A stretch of DNA of 64,000 nt from Pusillimonas sp. T7-7 (GCF_000209655.1 NC_015458.1:2976001-3040000), one strand, 5' to 3'. Numbered from the stretch's first letter, positions 29,609 through 40,697 are shown. Translations and numbers: made by a program. The notes: generated by a model not told the origin, from the sequence alone.

Positions 29609-31627
29609 CTAGCGCGATTTAGGAGAAAAGGAGATCCGAGAAACAGACGTACCTTCCTTTTCAATTAGCACTTTCTTCTGCATCAGGGAAAGTGGCAATA
29701 CTGCCCCCTGTCTGATTTTTGGGTTTTCCACCAAAGCGCATAGCATCGAAAGACGCTCAACTGTGGATTTTTGATGCTCTATCCAGCGATTGCTACCTGC
29801 ATAGCCCTCGCTCTCCCCTTCTTGAGCTATCTTAAGAAGGGCACGAGACTCATCCAGCATTTTTCGTACACGCATGCCCTGACTCTCATCGCCCTTAATA
29901 CAGACTAAATCTTCGCAATGAATGCAATCTCGATGCAGCGAACAGGGACTCATCGTGAAATCATGTACGCAAAAGCCGAGATCAGTCGTATGTGCGGTGG
30001 GAAACCTTAACTTCACAAAGTCTTCTCGTGAAACAGGCATGTTAGGGGAGATTTTAGCTAGCGACCCACTTATATTTTTCTCGTTTCCAGCCGCCTCACG
30101 TATCTGAGCCAACATATCTTGAGCCGACATGTGGTCATACACCTCGTTTTGTCGGATATCAATTCGGCCCGACCACTTTGCAATATCGAGCTGACTCATG
30201 CCGCCGCTTTGGGCTAATGTATTCAAATAATGCCTAAACTGATGACTGGTAACCTTTAGAGGGGAGCCATCCAGCGCAGCAAATCCCAGTCGAGTAAAAA
30301 TTGACGGAAAGCCATGCCTAACTCTTGAGCCAAATCCTGAATTAATTTGATCTATCGTGACAGGTTCAATCATGCAACGATACGTCCCCCGCTGCATGTG
30401 CATTCCATTACGCTGAACAACGAATAGCGCGTCACTAAACCTCAAGGAATGCCCATGATCTACATAAGGAAATGAAGCCGGCAGATATCTCAATATCGCC
30501 CTCTCAACATCAGAAAACCGCGCTACATATCCTGTACCCATACTGATAAGGGACACTTTATTATTTTTGCACCATTGACGCGACGAACTCTCAGCACCGG
30601 ACAACCCGATTATATCGGCCACTTCGAGCATGGATAAATCTTTGTTTCGTAAATATTCCATCTCGTCTGGCAAATATAAGCCGTGAGGATTCTCTTCGTA
30701 CCATATCGCAATGGTTCGTGCTTCTGATGTAACACGGCGAATTTTCTCAATCGCCTCTTGCACTACGGAAGCCATAGAGGGAATTAGCCACTTAGTTATC
30801 TCCCCAGTTCCCTTGCTGCCACTCCACCTCAAGCCATACACAAGATCATCGTCACCCGTTCCCTTCTCCCACACCTCACAATCATGCGCTAAAGACAACA
30901 CTTCATTAACGCGATCTGGAGCTGCACATAGGATTGCAGCCACGGACGAAAACAGCACATCTGGAGGGCTCAACGCCATCCGAAAAATTTTCGGTAATGC
31001 ATCCAACGCCTCCTGCGACGGTATTTTCTGCAGCCTCTTGACTTCAAACTCTTTACCAATCCTAACAGCATCACCAGGCCGAGGAAGACTGTTCCTCCAG
31101 GAAAACCTGACTGAGGTTAGTGTATTTTCTGACAGGAAATCTGCGGCCATTTCCAGTTGACCGGCAATTCTGTATGCCGTGGTCATCTTGTATCTCTCGC
31201 TAATCATTTGACCTGCACGATTAAAATGTATCGGCTTAAGGTGCACAGGATTGCAACTGCTAGACTCGTTCAATGCAGAATGCAAAGCACGCAAAGCTGC
31301 CAAACGGAAGGCAATATTTTTTGTCGGCCTGACTCCGTGCATATAGCGGATATACGACTTAGAAAAAGACAGAAATGGCTCACTAAAAGGTTGAGGATCT
31401 GACTGTTCCATAGTTTCCAATGTCGAGAATATCAATCGATGCCTTTTCTTTCCGCGTCCCTTAATTTCCAGATACTCCGTCACGTCCCAAACCAAAGCAT
31501 CAAAATCCAAATCCGTGCCAAACACCGTCAACAGGTCTCGACAGGAAGTTATAAATCCTCGCATATTCTGAGCGGCATCCAATTCAGGGCGAGGTTGAAA
31601 AACGATAATCTCAGCCATTTCTATCAC
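29609..31627 (-). CDS. Tyrosine recombinase C of the right module
   Basis: 672 residues (or from 31618, MAEIIVFQPRPELDAAQN). The catalytic region carries THQFRHYLNTLAQSGGMSQL (HxxR) and a downstream EVYDHMS tyrosine area. A C-terminal Cys cluster, CVHDFTMSPCSLHRDCIHCEDLVC, may bind zinc. It overlaps the stop of recombinase B. The module A-B-C-D on one strand with tight overlaps resembles the tnpABC recombinase set of Tn554 and the recombinase-in-trio type, with an extra gene. Confidence 0.88.
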   Translation of the reverse strand: MIEMAEIIVFQPRPELDAAQNMRGFITSCRDLLTVFGTDLDFDALVWDVTEYLEIKGRGKKRHRLIFSTLETMEQSDPQPFSEPFLSFSKSYIRYMHGVRPTKNIAFRLAALRALHSALNESSSCNPVHLKPIHFNRAGQMISERYKMTTAYRIAGQLEMAADFLSENTLTSVRFSWRNSLPRPGDAVRIGKEFEVKRLQKIPSQEALDALPKIFRMALSPPDVLFSSVAAILCAAPDRVNEVLSLAHDCEVWEKGTGDDDLVYGLRWSGSKGTGEITKWLIPSMASVVQEAIEKIRRVTSEARTIAIWYEENPHGLYLPDEMEYLRNKDLSMLEVADIIGLSGAESSSRQWCKNNKVSLISMGTGYVARFSDVERAILRYLPASFPYVDHGHSLRFSDALFVVQRNGMHMQRGTYRCMIEPVTIDQINSGFGSRVRHGFPSIFTRLGFAALDGSPLKVTSHQFRHYLNTLAQSGGMSQLDIAKWSGRIDIRQNEVYDHMSAQDMLAQIREAAGNEKNISGSLAKISPNMPVSREDFVKLRFPTAHTTDLGFCVHDFTMSPCSLHRDCIHCEDLVCIKGDESQGMRVRKMLDESRALLKIAQEGESEGYAGSNRWIEHQKSTVERLSMLCALVENPKIRQGAVLPLSLMQKKVLIEKEGTSVSRISFSPKSR

Positions 31628-33164
31628 CCTGCAACTGCTTACGACACAATAGGATCACCTCAGCCACCGCATAAATGGTTTGATCCTCAACTGCAGCTAT
31701 ACGCATATCTGCTGACTTGCCCAAACGCTCTCGTTCGGCCAACAAATAGTCTAAGACGGCTTCGTGAGGCCCCTCCCGCCAAGGTTGAAAGTCGCCGCAG
31801 GTGTAACAAGCCAGGGGAGCCAACGCCTTGCAGAATCCGTAGCTACCGCAGCTCCCCATGGGTTTGGCGTCGATAACCGGACTCGTAATTCTGCTGCTGG
31901 GGTCACCGCCACGCTCAGCGTCCTGTTCTCGATCCACAAGTTTCCCAGCAAACGCTTGTGCCAGAGGCGCGATATACAACGCTATTGCTTTGTCAATGCG
32001 CTTAACGATATCGGGCAGCGCTTCAATATACACACCAACATTCTGTGTATCTGTGTGATCCAACAGTGCGGCAATCGCTAACTCGCCATAGCCCTCCTGC
32101 GCAGCTCGCGTCCCTGTTGTGCGACGGAAACGGTACGTCGTTAGATTTATGAATTTTCCGGTACGTGGCGAAATCACCCGCAGACGATTTGCTATTTTCG
32201 TGAGGTGTGCACCTAGTTCCTGTGATGTCTGATGAAGCTCAAAACCAGGCAAATAATTATGCCGTGCATGCAATGGATCGGGAAAGAGAGGACACTCTTC
32301 TACATCACTGATAAAAATAGAATATTTTTTCCTCACCTCCTCAGCATGAGCCCACACATACCCTCCCAACTCGGGATTGAGCAGCTTATTTGTGAACTGC
32401 GACCTCGCCAATTGCAATCTCTGTTTTGCACGAGGCATTCTCAGCAGGTAGCTTATTAGTCCATGCTCGGTCTCAATACGACAAACATCGCAAACCTTGA
32501 GAGAGGCATACTGGACAGGCCTTTGCCCTAACCCCATTACCAGCAGAAGCAGGGCATAGTCGGATAGCTGTAGGGTTTTATCTTCGTATGTCTTCTTCAT
32601 GGCAGAGGACACCATCTGAAACTCTATGTCATTCAAAGGGCCATGGATAGGATCAGAATTAAGGATAGATTTCCCCTTCTGCATTCCTGGATTCCTTAAA
32701 TCGGACAGCAGTTTAGCGGCAACCTCCGTCACACCAGGAAGGTTCAAGCCCACCCATTTCCTAAGCAATGTCGACAGCACCCCAAACTGCCATTTCTTGC
32801 TTACAGGCAAGCTTGCTCGATAGCTAATCAATGCATTCTCATCAATCGACTCCAGTATCGAGCTTGTATTTTCTCTAACAAATATACAAAATTTACGAAA
32901 CCCACCTAAATGCGACATTGCTGATGATGAGGCTCGGTCTTGCATATACCAAAGCAACGTTTTCTTTAAGCTCGTCTTTAGTAAATCAGATATTGGAAGA
33001 TCGTCGAAGTTCAGACGAACATCATTCACGGCATCCCTGAATTTCCACACTCCCTCTCGCGGATTAAACGCAACACCGGAACGCGAATACGCAATCTCGG
33101 GAAGAAGGCCAGAATCCACATTGTTAACGTGAGATATGGCTGTACTATGCATCACGGCCTCCAC
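31611..33164 (-). CDS. Tyrosine recombinase-like protein B of the right module
   Basis: 517 residues (or from 33152, MHSTAISHVNNVDSGLLPEI), overlapping recombinase A by 8-20 bp. It resembles phage-type integrases but the box-II histidine is replaced: TTYRFRRTTGTRAAQEGYGE instead of HxxRH, followed by LLDHTDTQNVGVYIEALPD with a Tyr. A Cys-rich stretch, CGSYGFCKALAPLACYTCGDF, lies near the C-terminus. Such divergence suggests a helper rather than the main strand-exchange enzyme. Confidence 0.85.
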   Translation of the reverse strand: MEAVMHSTAISHVNNVDSGLLPEIAYSRSGVAFNPREGVWKFRDAVNDVRLNFDDLPISDLLKTSLKKTLLWYMQDRASSSAMSHLGGFRKFCIFVRENTSSILESIDENALISYRASLPVSKKWQFGVLSTLLRKWVGLNLPGVTEVAAKLLSDLRNPGMQKGKSILNSDPIHGPLNDIEFQMVSSAMKKTYEDKTLQLSDYALLLLVMGLGQRPVQYASLKVCDVCRIETEHGLISYLLRMPRAKQRLQLARSQFTNKLLNPELGGYVWAHAEEVRKKYSIFISDVEECPLFPDPLHARHNYLPGFELHQTSQELGAHLTKIANRLRVISPRTGKFINLTTYRFRRTTGTRAAQEGYGELAIAALLDHTDTQNVGVYIEALPDIVKRIDKAIALYIAPLAQAFAGKLVDREQDAERGGDPSSRITSPVIDAKPMGSCGSYGFCKALAPLACYTCGDFQPWREGPHEAVLDYLLAERERLGKSADMRIAAVEDQTIYAVAEVILLCRKQLQGDRNG

Positions 33165-34425
33165 CGATTACACGAGCCTGCATCGACAGGGATATTTTTT
33201 CTGCTACCTTTCTCGTATGCCGTCTCGTATACGTAGCGGCTGTTCCAGAGGTTTCAGACCATCCCATGAGGTAGGATCGATATTTTCTCTCTTTGTCCTC
33301 GGGCACTTCATTTTTATCCATTTGCCGTGAAAAATTGTCATTCCATGTGTGACGAAGAAGATGAGCAAATAGCAGTACAGGCAGATCATTTCCGCTGCTT
33401 CTAAGCACCTTGAAAATTTTGTCGAACGCGGGGATGGAAATTGGCTTTCCGGTATCCACTGTGACAAATAAGAAATCATGCCTTCGAGCGCCCTCCAATC
33501 TGCGCCTAAAGTTCATGATATATTCCTGCGTTTTTTTCAATAAATCTTGATCAACGCTCAGCACCCGAGCCTTTGTTTTTACATTTGGCTGATTTTTCCT
33601 GGGGTCCTGTTTGTCATCGGCCCTCCTGTGAATCGTGACCTGCCCCTTTCGAAAATCTATATCACCAATGCGAATTCCCAGCAACTCTCCTCTGCGCACC
33701 CCCAGGCGATACAACCACTCGATGATTAGTTGATTGCGTACTTTTGCACCCCAGTTGCGCCAAGGATTTCCCGGAAACCAAGGATCAATAACTTCCAATA
33801 ATCGCCTCTGTGCCTCAAGGCTAAGCCCTTCTCGCTCTAGGACCTTCCCACGCAGATCAATTCTGGGACTCCGTGCTCTCAGCGCATTTAAGGTACGCTG
33901 AAAGGATGTTTCTAGCATCTGACGTAAATTTGGATTAGCCCTAATTCGGTCTATCCTGTCGAGCATCAGCCACTCAAAATAGTTACAGATTGCCTGTATG
34001 CGCGTAGCCGCCAAATGTGGAACAACGCTTTTCTGCCGACGCATATCGGGGCTTTTTCTAAACCGTTCCAAATTGCCTATTCGAAACCCCGGAGACAAAG
34101 AATCTGCAGCAGCGTTGTTTTGATAGGCCTCGCGCATTTGCAGCCTGCAATTTTGAATCAGCTCATCCACCTCATGCATGTGAAGCGTCTCGCCTTCAGA
34201 AATTCTGTAATCAAGATCAATCCCGTGCTGATCAAGGAATACATAGAAGAGCGCCAGAGCCCGCAGATGCGCCTCAAGCGTTTTGGTTGCTCTATTCTTT
34301 GCGCGCAGCTCCGTCAGGCTATACAGCGTGGTAGCCCACAAGGGCATGCCATCACGTGTCAGCAGGGGGAAGCGCTCCCCATCTGCTTTAACCACCATTA
34401 CGACACGATAAGACCTTGCTTGCAT
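33145..34425 (-). CDS. Tyrosine recombinase A of the right module
   Basis: 426 residues with a complete catalytic set: Arg in YRLGVRRGELLGIRIGDID, HLLRHTW (His355, Arg358) and Tyr399 in TAATYTRRHT. An N-terminal SAM-like core-binding domain precedes it. It is the first gene of the module and lies 180 bp from the 3' end of ssb, so the island edge should be within 34426-34604. Confidence 0.9.
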   Translation of the reverse strand: MQARSYRVVMVVKADGERFPLLTRDGMPLWATTLYSLTELRAKNRATKTLEAHLRALALFYVFLDQHGIDLDYRISEGETLHMHEVDELIQNCRLQMREAYQNNAAADSLSPGFRIGNLERFRKSPDMRRQKSVVPHLAATRIQAICNYFEWLMLDRIDRIRANPNLRQMLETSFQRTLNALRARSPRIDLRGKVLEREGLSLEAQRRLLEVIDPWFPGNPWRNWGAKVRNQLIIEWLYRLGVRRGELLGIRIGDIDFRKGQVTIHRRADDKQDPRKNQPNVKTKARVLSVDQDLLKKTQEYIMNFRRRLEGARRHDFLFVTVDTGKPISIPAFDKIFKVLRSSGNDLPVLLFAHLLRHTWNDNFSRQMDKNEVPEDKERKYRSYLMGWSETSGTAATYTRRHTRKVAEKISLSMQARVIGGGRDA

Positions 34426-34541
34426 ATGTTTAAGAGGTTGTCCTTTCGATAAGACAGAACACTAAACATATGTTGTTTACACTGCAAATACAGTACGCCT
34501 TACTAAGACTTGAGAGATGTGGGCAATTTACCTGCCAAAAA
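34426..34541. other. Promoter/edge region between recombinase A and ssb
   Basis: About 115 AT-rich bp containing the module promoter (minus strand) and presumably the island's right attachment site. GTTGTTTACACTGCAAATAC near 34472 has no convincing second copy in the window. Confidence 0.35.
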
Positions 34542-34580
34542 GAAAAAACCCAGTAGCTTCAACGAGCTACTGGGTTTTGT
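34542..34580 (-). terminator. ssb terminator
   Basis: AAAAAACCCAGTAGCT, a short loop (TCAACG), then AGCTACTGGGTTTT: a strong stem with T-rich flanks on both sides. It lies between ssb and the recombinase module and is close to the likely island junction. Confidence 0.85.
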
Positions 34581-34604
34581 TGACACTCAAGAGAGTGGTA
34601 AGCC

Positions 34605-35093
34605 TTAAAACGGAATATCATCATCCATATCAGCCAGGTTCGCTGCAGGCGATGCCTGGGGCGCGGCCGGACGCGGCTGGGCTGGGCGCTGGCTGCGCTG
34701 CTGTGCAGGCGCCTGGTTGTATTCGGTGCCACCACCCATGCTGGCATCGCCGCCTTCGCGACCACCCAGCATTTGCATTTGATCGGCAACGATATCAGTG
34801 CTGTAGCGGTCAGCCCCAGTGTCTTTGTCTTGCCATTTGCGGGTCTTTAAACGGCCCTCGACGTAAACGGAGCGGCCTTTTTTAAGATATTCGCCGGCAA
34901 TTTCGGCCAGACGGTTATAAAAGACCACGCGATGCCATTCTGTTTCTTCGCGTTTTTCGCCCGAGGCCTTGTCTTTCCAGGTGCTGGTGGTGGCAATGGA
35001 AACGTTGCAAATGGCTGCGCCATCGGGGCTGTAACGTACTTCGGGGTCTCGTCCCAGGTTGCCGACGAGAATAACTTTGTTGACTGAGGCCAT
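34605..35093 (-). CDS. ssb: Single-stranded DNA-binding protein
   Basis: 162 residues: OB fold [20 protein letters not shown] ... [21 protein letters not shown], a Gly/Gln/Pro/Ala-rich linker and the conserved acidic tip DMDDDIPF that recruits replication and repair proteins. Normal length. It marks the edge of the core chromosome: the recombinase module sits directly downstream. Confidence 0.97.
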   Translation of the reverse strand: MASVNKVILVGNLGRDPEVRYSPDGAAICNVSIATTSTWKDKASGEKREETEWHRVVFYNRLAEIAGEYLKKGRSVYVEGRLKTRKWQDKDTGADRYSTDIVADQMQMLGGREGGDASMGGGTEYNQAPAQQRSQRPAQPRPAAPQASPAANLADMDDDIPF

Positions 35094-35287
35094 GACAATA
35101 CCCTTAAACTTTAAAATTCACATTAGCGTCATTATCGACGATTACAACCATGTCTGCCAGCGGAAGCCGTAGAAACCCGATGGCATAAAACCCTCCACTC
35201 CGTGTCTCGGGAGGTGATCGGCGTAGCGCATCGACAGCGCAAAGCGGCCCGGAGGCGGACCGTTTTTTTACCGAGTTTCAGCGCATG

Positions 35288-35315
35288 AAAAAAGCCTGTT
35301 TCTCAGCGTTCAGGC
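35288..35315 (-). terminator. Terminator of the MFS gene
   Basis: On the minus strand GCCTG, a 12-base loop and CAGGC are followed by TTTTTTC; the stem begins within the MFS stop codon region. A 5-bp stem, so moderate. Confidence 0.5.
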
Positions 35316-36518
35316 CTGGTCCTTGAAGCCTCGCGCAGTCAGGAACCACACAAAAGCCAGTGCCGACGCCAGCAGAAATACGGCAGACGGACGGCCCAGC
35401 GAGGCCAGCAGCCCGCCCGCGACACCACCCAGGAACACGCCCAGAGACTGCGCCGTATTATAAAAACCCAGTGCCAGTCCCTTGTATTCGGGAGGCGCCA
35501 CCCGCGAAACCAAAGAAGGCTGCAAGGCTTCAAGAATATTGAAAGCAATGAAAAAGCCCACCAGCATCACCACGGTGGCAAGGAAACTGGAGCTGGCCAG
35601 AGGCATCAGTGCCAGCACTACGATCAAACCCGCTACCGCGACTTCCAGCGCCACTTTATGCACACGCCGTGTTTCGGTGTAGAAGACGGCCGGCACCATC
35701 AATACAAAAGACACCAGGATCACCGGCAAATAGACTTCCCACAAATTGGCCGAATCGTACTGCCCCAGGGTCGCCAGCAAGCCCGGCATGACGATGAACA
35801 GCGCCATCAAAATGAAGTGCAGGCAGAAAACGCCAAAGTTCAGGCGCAGCAGATCGGAGTGGCCCAATACGTCGCGCGGGCGGGCCTGGACGATGGGAGC
35901 CTTGGCCTGGGGCACGGATGGCACCACAAAACTGGCGATCAGCAGGCACACGAAACCCAGCAGGCTGATGGCCCAGAACAGGCCCGACAAGCCGAACTCG
36001 CCCACCAATACGGGGGAAAGCACCAGCGACACGGCAAACGATATGCCTATGGAGCCGCCCACCATGGCCATGGCGCGCGTACGGACCTCTGGCCGGGTGG
36101 CATCGGCCACCCAGGCGGTGATGGCTGCCGATACGGCGCCCAGGCCCTGTATGACACGGCCCACGATGATCCAGTCTATATTTTCAGCCAGCGCGCAGAT
36201 CACGCCGCCAATAATGAAAAGCAGCATGCCGAAAATAATGACCGGACGGCGCCCCCAGCGATCGGACGCCATGCCCAAGGGTATCTGCAAGATGGCCTGC
36301 GTCAGGCCGTATGCGCCCAAGGCCAACCCGACTTTGGCCGCATCGTTGCCACCCGGCAGGGTTTGGGCCGCGACCGCAAAAATCGGTGTGAGCAGGAACA
36401 AGCCCAGCATGCGCGAGGCAAAAAGCAGTGCAAGCGTAACGCTGGCACGCCGCTCTGTTGGTGTCAGCTTCAGCTTGGTTCTGGACGAATTACCCGGACG
36501 GGCAGCGGGAATGCTCAT
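35310..36518 (-). CDS. MFS transporter (drug-efflux-like)
   Basis: 402 residues with 12 predicted spans and the MFS motif A LGMASDRWGRRPVIIFGMLLF after span 2. AYGLTQAILQIPLGMASDRWGRR and VIQGLGAVSAAITAWVADAT are typical of bacterial DHA1-type exporters. It is conserved between ssb and uvrA in relatives as I recall. The substrate is not known. Confidence 0.88.
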   Translation of the reverse strand: MSIPAARPGNSSRTKLKLTPTERRASVTLALLFASRMLGLFLLTPIFAVAAQTLPGGNDAAKVGLALGAYGLTQAILQIPLGMASDRWGRRPVIIFGMLLFIIGGVICALAENIDWIIVGRVIQGLGAVSAAITAWVADATRPEVRTRAMAMVGGSIGISFAVSLVLSPVLVGEFGLSGLFWAISLLGFVCLLIASFVVPSVPQAKAPIVQARPRDVLGHSDLLRLNFGVFCLHFILMALFIVMPGLLATLGQYDSANLWEVYLPVILVSFVLMVPAVFYTETRRVHKVALEVAVAGLIVVLALMPLASSSFLATVVMLVGFFIAFNILEALQPSLVSRVAPPEYKGLALGFYNTAQSLGVFLGGVAGGLLASLGRPSAVFLLASALAFVWFLTARGFKDQA

Positions 36519-36664
36519 AAAAACTCGGTTGGTTAAAAAACCCTTGCGGGCGCCGCATTATCGCAAGTTGCCATAAATCGGTCAGCACATGGAAATGGGC
36601 TGCGCGTTATAGTAGCAAGTTGGCCTTTAAAAGGCCCAGTAATCTTCATAGACGATAAAAGCTT
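36519..36664. promoter_or_regulatory. Divergent promoter region MFS/uvrA
   Basis: 146 bp between divergent starts; promoters of both genes should be here. GTATAGTGGC-like boxes or a clear LexA CTG-N10-CAG site were not found by eye. Confidence 0.4.
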
Positions 36665-39511
36665 ATGGAAGCGATACGCATCCGGGGCGCCCGAACGCAT
36701 AATCTTAAAAATATTTCTGTCGATTTGCCACGCCACAAGCTGGTGGTGGTGACGGGCCTGTCTGGCTCTGGAAAATCATCGCTGGCTTTCGACACTCTGT
36801 ATGCCGAAGGACAACGCCGCTATGTGGAAAGCCTGTCGGCCTATGCCCGTCAGTTTCTGCAACTGATGGATAAACCCGATGTCGACCTGATCGAAGGTTT
36901 GTCGCCGGCAATATCCATAGAACAGAAATCCGCCGGACACAATCCGCGTTCGACAGTAGGCACGATTACTGAGATCCACGACTATCTGCGGCTATTGTAC
37001 GCGCGGGTCGGGACACCCTATTGCCCTGAACACGGTCTGCCGCTACAGGCTCAAAGCGTCAGCCAGATGGTGGACAAGGTGCTGGGCTGGGCGCCCGACA
37101 CCCGGCTGGCCATCCTGGCTCCCCTGGCACGCTCACGCAAGGGCAGTTTCGAAGAAGAATGCGCCAGCTTGCAGGCTCAGGGCTTTGTACGGCTGCGGGT
37201 CAATGGCGAGATGGTGTCCATCGACACCCTGGGACCATTGAAAAAAACCGGCAAGCACGATTTCGACGTCGTGGTAGACCGCTTGCGTGTCAAACCCGAA
37301 AGCCAGCAACGGCTGGCGGAAAGCTTCGAAACGGCACTGAATCTGGCCGAAGGACGGGTAATTGCCCTGAATATGGATAGCGGCGAAGAACATGCGTTTT
37401 CCAGCCGCTACGCCTGTCCCGTCTGCCACCACAGCCTGACGGAACTTGAACCTCGCCTCTTCAGCTTCAACAATCCCGTGGGCGCCTGCCCCAGCTGCGA
37501 CGGCCTGGGCTGCGTGGATTTTTTCGATCCCAAACGTGTCGTCGCCTTTCCGGAGTTGAGCCTGGCCAGCGGAGCGGTCAACGGTTGGGATCGCCGCAAT
37601 GCCTTTACACACACCCTGCTGACCAGTCTGGCGGCCCACTACGATTTCGACATCGACGCCCCTTTTGAGGCGCTATCCCCGGAAATTCGCGAGCGTGTAC
37701 TGTACGGCTCGGGGGATGATGAGATCTCTTTTTTGTATTTGAACGAAAAAGGCCGAACTACCGTCAAGAAGCACGCTTTCGAGGGGATTATTCCCAATCT
37801 GGAGCGGCGCTGGCGTGAAACCGACTCCAGCGCGGTGCGCGAGGAGCTTGGCAAGTATCGGCACACCAAGGTTTGCCCGGATTGCCACGGATCGCGCCTG
37901 CGTACCGAGGCCCGCCACGTACTGATAGGTGATGAACAAGGCGAGGCCGAGCGCCGCGGGCGCGCTATTTTCGAGGTCGAAGCCCTGTCGCTGTCAGCCT
38001 GCCTGGCCTGGTTCCAGGACCTGACACTGACGGGCGCCAAAAAGGAAATTGCCGATCGCATCGTGCGCGAGATCGAAGCACGTCTGCAGTTTCTGAATAA
38101 TGTCGGGCTGAGCTATCTGTCGCTGGATCGCAGCGCAGACACGATCTCGGGCGGCGAGGCGCAGCGCATACGGTTGGCCAGCCAGATAGGATCGGGGCTT
38201 ACTGGCGTGATGTATGTGCTGGACGAACCCTCCATCGGCCTGCACCAGCGCGACAACGACAGGCTGATCCAGACCCTGCAGCATTTGCGCGACCTGGGCA
38301 ATAGCGTGATCGTGGTCGAGCATGACGAAGACATGATTCGCTCGGCTGATTTCGTCCTGGACATGGGGCCGGGTGCGGGCGAGCATGGTGGCCGTATTGT
38401 GGCCCAGGGCACCCCACAGGAACTGGCCGCCAATGAGCAGTCCCTGACCGGCCAATACTTAAGCGGAACCCAGCGCATTGCCATTCCCCCCAGACGCCCT
38501 GTTACGCCTGATTTGCCCCGGCTGGAACTGAAAGGTTGTCGTGGCAACAATCTGAAATCTGTGGACCTGTCCATACCGTCCGGCCGGCTGGTATGCATCA
38601 CCGGAGTGTCGGGGTCGGGCAAATCCACCCTGATCAACGACACACTGGCCACCGCCGTGGCGCAAAAGCTGCATCGTGCACAGACCGAACCCGCTCCCCA
38701 TGACAGCCTCGAAGGGCTTGATCATTTCGACAAGATCATCAACGTCGATCAAAGCCCCATAGGCCGAACACCGCGCAGCAACCCGGCCACCTATACCGGC
38801 ATGTTCACGCCCATACGCGAGCTGTTTGCCGGCGTGCCCGAATCCCGCACGCGCGGTTATGATCCAGGCCGATTTTCATTCAATGTGAAAGGCGGCCGCT
38901 GCGAGGCCTGCCAAGGCGATGGCGTCGTCAAGGTAGAAATGCACTTCCTGCCCGATATGTATGTGCCTTGCGATGTCTGTGGCGGCAAGCGCTACAACCG
39001 CGAAACGCTGGAAATACGCTACCGCGGCCGCAGCATCAGCGAAGTGCTGGATCTGACCGTAGAACAGGCCTTGAACTATTTCGAGGCAGTACCCACCGTC
39101 TCGCGCAAGCTGCATACGCTGATGGATGTGGGCTTGTCTTACTTGCGTCTGGGCCAAAGCGCCACGACGCTGTCGGGAGGCGAGGCGCAGCGCGTCAAAC
39201 TGTCGCTGGAGCTGTCCAAGCGCAGCACCGGGCGCACCTTGTACATACTGGATGAACCCACTACCGGTCTGCACTTCCAGGACATAGCCTTGCTGCTCGA
39301 TGTATTGCGCAAGCTGGTCGACGGCGGCAATACCGTTGTCATCATCGAGCACAATCTGGATGTCATCAAAACCGCCGATTGGCTCATAGACATGGGGCCG
39401 GAGGGCGGCAACGGCGGGGGTCAGATCGTGGCCCAGGGTACACCTGAAGAAATCGCCGCAACACCAGCCAGCTACACCGGCCGCTATTTGAAGCCGCTGC
39501 TGCAAAAATAA
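36665..39511 (+). CDS. uvrA: Excinuclease ABC subunit A
   Basis: 948 residues, normal length. Two ABC modules: Walker [10 protein letters not shown] near 32-40 and GVSGSGKST in the second half; signatures [20 protein letters not shown] and [16 protein letters not shown]. Zinc cysteine pairs are visible in [10 protein letters not shown] ... CPSCDGLGC and [15 protein letters not shown] ... [10 protein letters not shown]. It scans DNA for lesions with UvrB in nucleotide excision repair. Confidence 0.98.
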   Translation: MEAIRIRGARTHNLKNISVDLPRHKLVVVTGLSGSGKSSLAFDTLYAEGQRRYVESLSAYARQFLQLMDKPDVDLIEGLSPAISIEQKSAGHNPRSTVGTITEIHDYLRLLYARVGTPYCPEHGLPLQAQSVSQMVDKVLGWAPDTRLAILAPLARSRKGSFEEECASLQAQGFVRLRVNGEMVSIDTLGPLKKTGKHDFDVVVDRLRVKPESQQRLAESFETALNLAEGRVIALNMDSGEEHAFSSRYACPVCHHSLTELEPRLFSFNNPVGACPSCDGLGCVDFFDPKRVVAFPELSLASGAVNGWDRRNAFTHTLLTSLAAHYDFDIDAPFEALSPEIRERVLYGSGDDEISFLYLNEKGRTTVKKHAFEGIIPNLERRWRETDSSAVREELGKYRHTKVCPDCHGSRLRTEARHVLIGDEQGEAERRGRAIFEVEALSLSACLAWFQDLTLTGAKKEIADRIVREIEARLQFLNNVGLSYLSLDRSADTISGGEAQRIRLASQIGSGLTGVMYVLDEPSIGLHQRDNDRLIQTLQHLRDLGNSVIVVEHDEDMIRSADFVLDMGPGAGEHGGRIVAQGTPQELAANEQSLTGQYLSGTQRIAIPPRRPVTPDLPRLELKGCRGNNLKSVDLSIPSGRLVCITGVSGSGKSTLINDTLATAVAQKLHRAQTEPAPHDSLEGLDHFDKIINVDQSPIGRTPRSNPATYTGMFTPIRELFAGVPESRTRGYDPGRFSFNVKGGRCEACQGDGVVKVEMHFLPDMYVPCDVCGGKRYNRETLEIRYRGRSISEVLDLTVEQALNYFEAVPTVSRKLHTLMDVGLSYLRLGQSATTLSGGEAQRVKLSLELSKRSTGRTLYILDEPTTGLHFQDIALLLDVLRKLVDGGNTVVIIEHNLDVIKTADWLIDMGPEGGNGGGQIVAQGTPEEIAATPASYTGRYLKPLLQK

Positions 39512-39518
39512 AACTTAT

Positions 39519-39556
39519 CCGCAGCAGATCAGGCATGCACGCCTGATCTGCTGCGG
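39519..39556. terminator. Bidirectional terminator-like inverted repeat between uvrA and dgt
   Basis: 16-bp perfect arms CCGCAGCAGATCAGGC and complement around ATGCAC. It serves both converging genes; there is no long T run on either side, so it may act by RNA stability or need Rho. Confidence 0.75.
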
Positions 39557-39560
39557 GTGA

Positions 39561-40688
39561 CTAGTCCATCCGGAACAGCAGGCCATGCTCGCGTATGGCG
39601 TAGCGATCGGTCATGCCCGCAATATAGTCGGCTATGGCCCTTGCCTGTTCCACTGCATCGTTGCGCCTGTGCTCGTCGGCCAGCAGTCGCGGTTCATTCA
39701 GAAAGGCCACAAACAGTTCCCGTACGATGGTACGTGCCTTGGTCGTCATGCGCATGACCCGATAATGGCGGTACAGATTTTCGAGCAAAAAGCTTTTCAG
39801 GGCATCGGCCTGACTGCGTATGGACGGCGAGAATGCGGCCAGCATCGGGCAAGCGCGCACTTGGTCCGCACTATTCGGTTTTTGTCGACGGACATTAGCC
39901 AGCGTATTCTCGGTCAAGTCTATGACCAGGGTATTGATCATGGCGCGTATGATTTCAGCTATCAGACGCCGCTTTTCAAGGCGTGGATATTTGCGCTTGA
40001 CCTGCTCATGGTGGGTGGCAAAGATTTCCAGCATCTGCAGCTGTTCAATGCTGATCAAGCCAGAGCGCAGGCCATCATCTATGTCGTGATTGTTATAGGC
40101 GATTTCGTCAGCCAGGTTGGCAATCTGCGCCTCCAGCGAAGGTTGCGTGCGTGCCAGAAAGCGTTCACCCACATCACCCAGCATCCGCGCATGCTTGAGC
40201 GAACAATGTTTCAGTATGCCTTCACGAGTTTCAAAGCACAGATTCAAGCCATTGAATTCGGCGTACCGTTCTTCCAGCTCGTCCACAACGCGCAGACTTT
40301 GCAGATTATGCTCAAAGCCGCCCGCCGCCGGCACATGCTTGCGCAGGCAAGCGTTCAGTTCATCCTGGCCGGCATGGCCAAAGGGAGTGTGGCCCAGGTC
40401 GTGCGCCAGTGAAATGGCTTCGGTCAGGTCTTCATGCAAGCCCAGGTTACGCGCCAGCGTGCGGGCAATCTGGGCCACCTCAATACTGTGGGTCAGACGC
40501 GTGCGAAACAGATCGCCTTCGTGATTAATGAAAACCTGAGTTTTGTATTCGAGCAGCCGGAACGCGTTGCAATGGATGATGCGATCACGGTCACGCTGGA
40601 AGGCATTGCGCCCTACCGGCGGCGCCTCGGAATGGCGTCGTCCGCGCGACTGCTCCGGGTTGCTGGCAAAGGGGGCAAGCTCCGCCAT
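39561..40688 (-). CDS. dgt: Deoxyguanosinetriphosphate triphosphohydrolase-like protein
   Basis: 375 residues of the HD superfamily: [20 protein letters not shown] ... [20 protein letters not shown], with the metal-binding H...HD...D set. The N-terminal [26 protein letters not shown] and the adjacent aroBK are typical of the beta-proteobacterial dgt type. It hydrolyses dNTPs to deoxynucleoside and triphosphate. It starts about 9 bp after aroB. Confidence 0.93.
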   Translation of the reverse strand: MAELAPFASNPEQSRGRRHSEAPPVGRNAFQRDRDRIIHCNAFRLLEYKTQVFINHEGDLFRTRLTHSIEVAQIARTLARNLGLHEDLTEAISLAHDLGHTPFGHAGQDELNACLRKHVPAAGGFEHNLQSLRVVDELEERYAEFNGLNLCFETREGILKHCSLKHARMLGDVGERFLARTQPSLEAQIANLADEIAYNNHDIDDGLRSGLISIEQLQMLEIFATHHEQVKRKYPRLEKRRLIAEIIRAMINTLVIDLTENTLANVRRQKPNSADQVRACPMLAAFSPSIRSQADALKSFLLENLYRHYRVMRMTTKARTIVRELFVAFLNEPRLLADEHRRNDAVEQARAIADYIAGMTDRYAIREHGLLFRMD

Positions 40689-40697
40689 CGTCTGCCT

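Noticed and set aside
34426..34541. Direct repeat GTTTAC-type sequences near 11620 and 34472 as att sites
   Set aside because: Only short, AT-rich and imperfect matches; not convincing as an attachment repeat.
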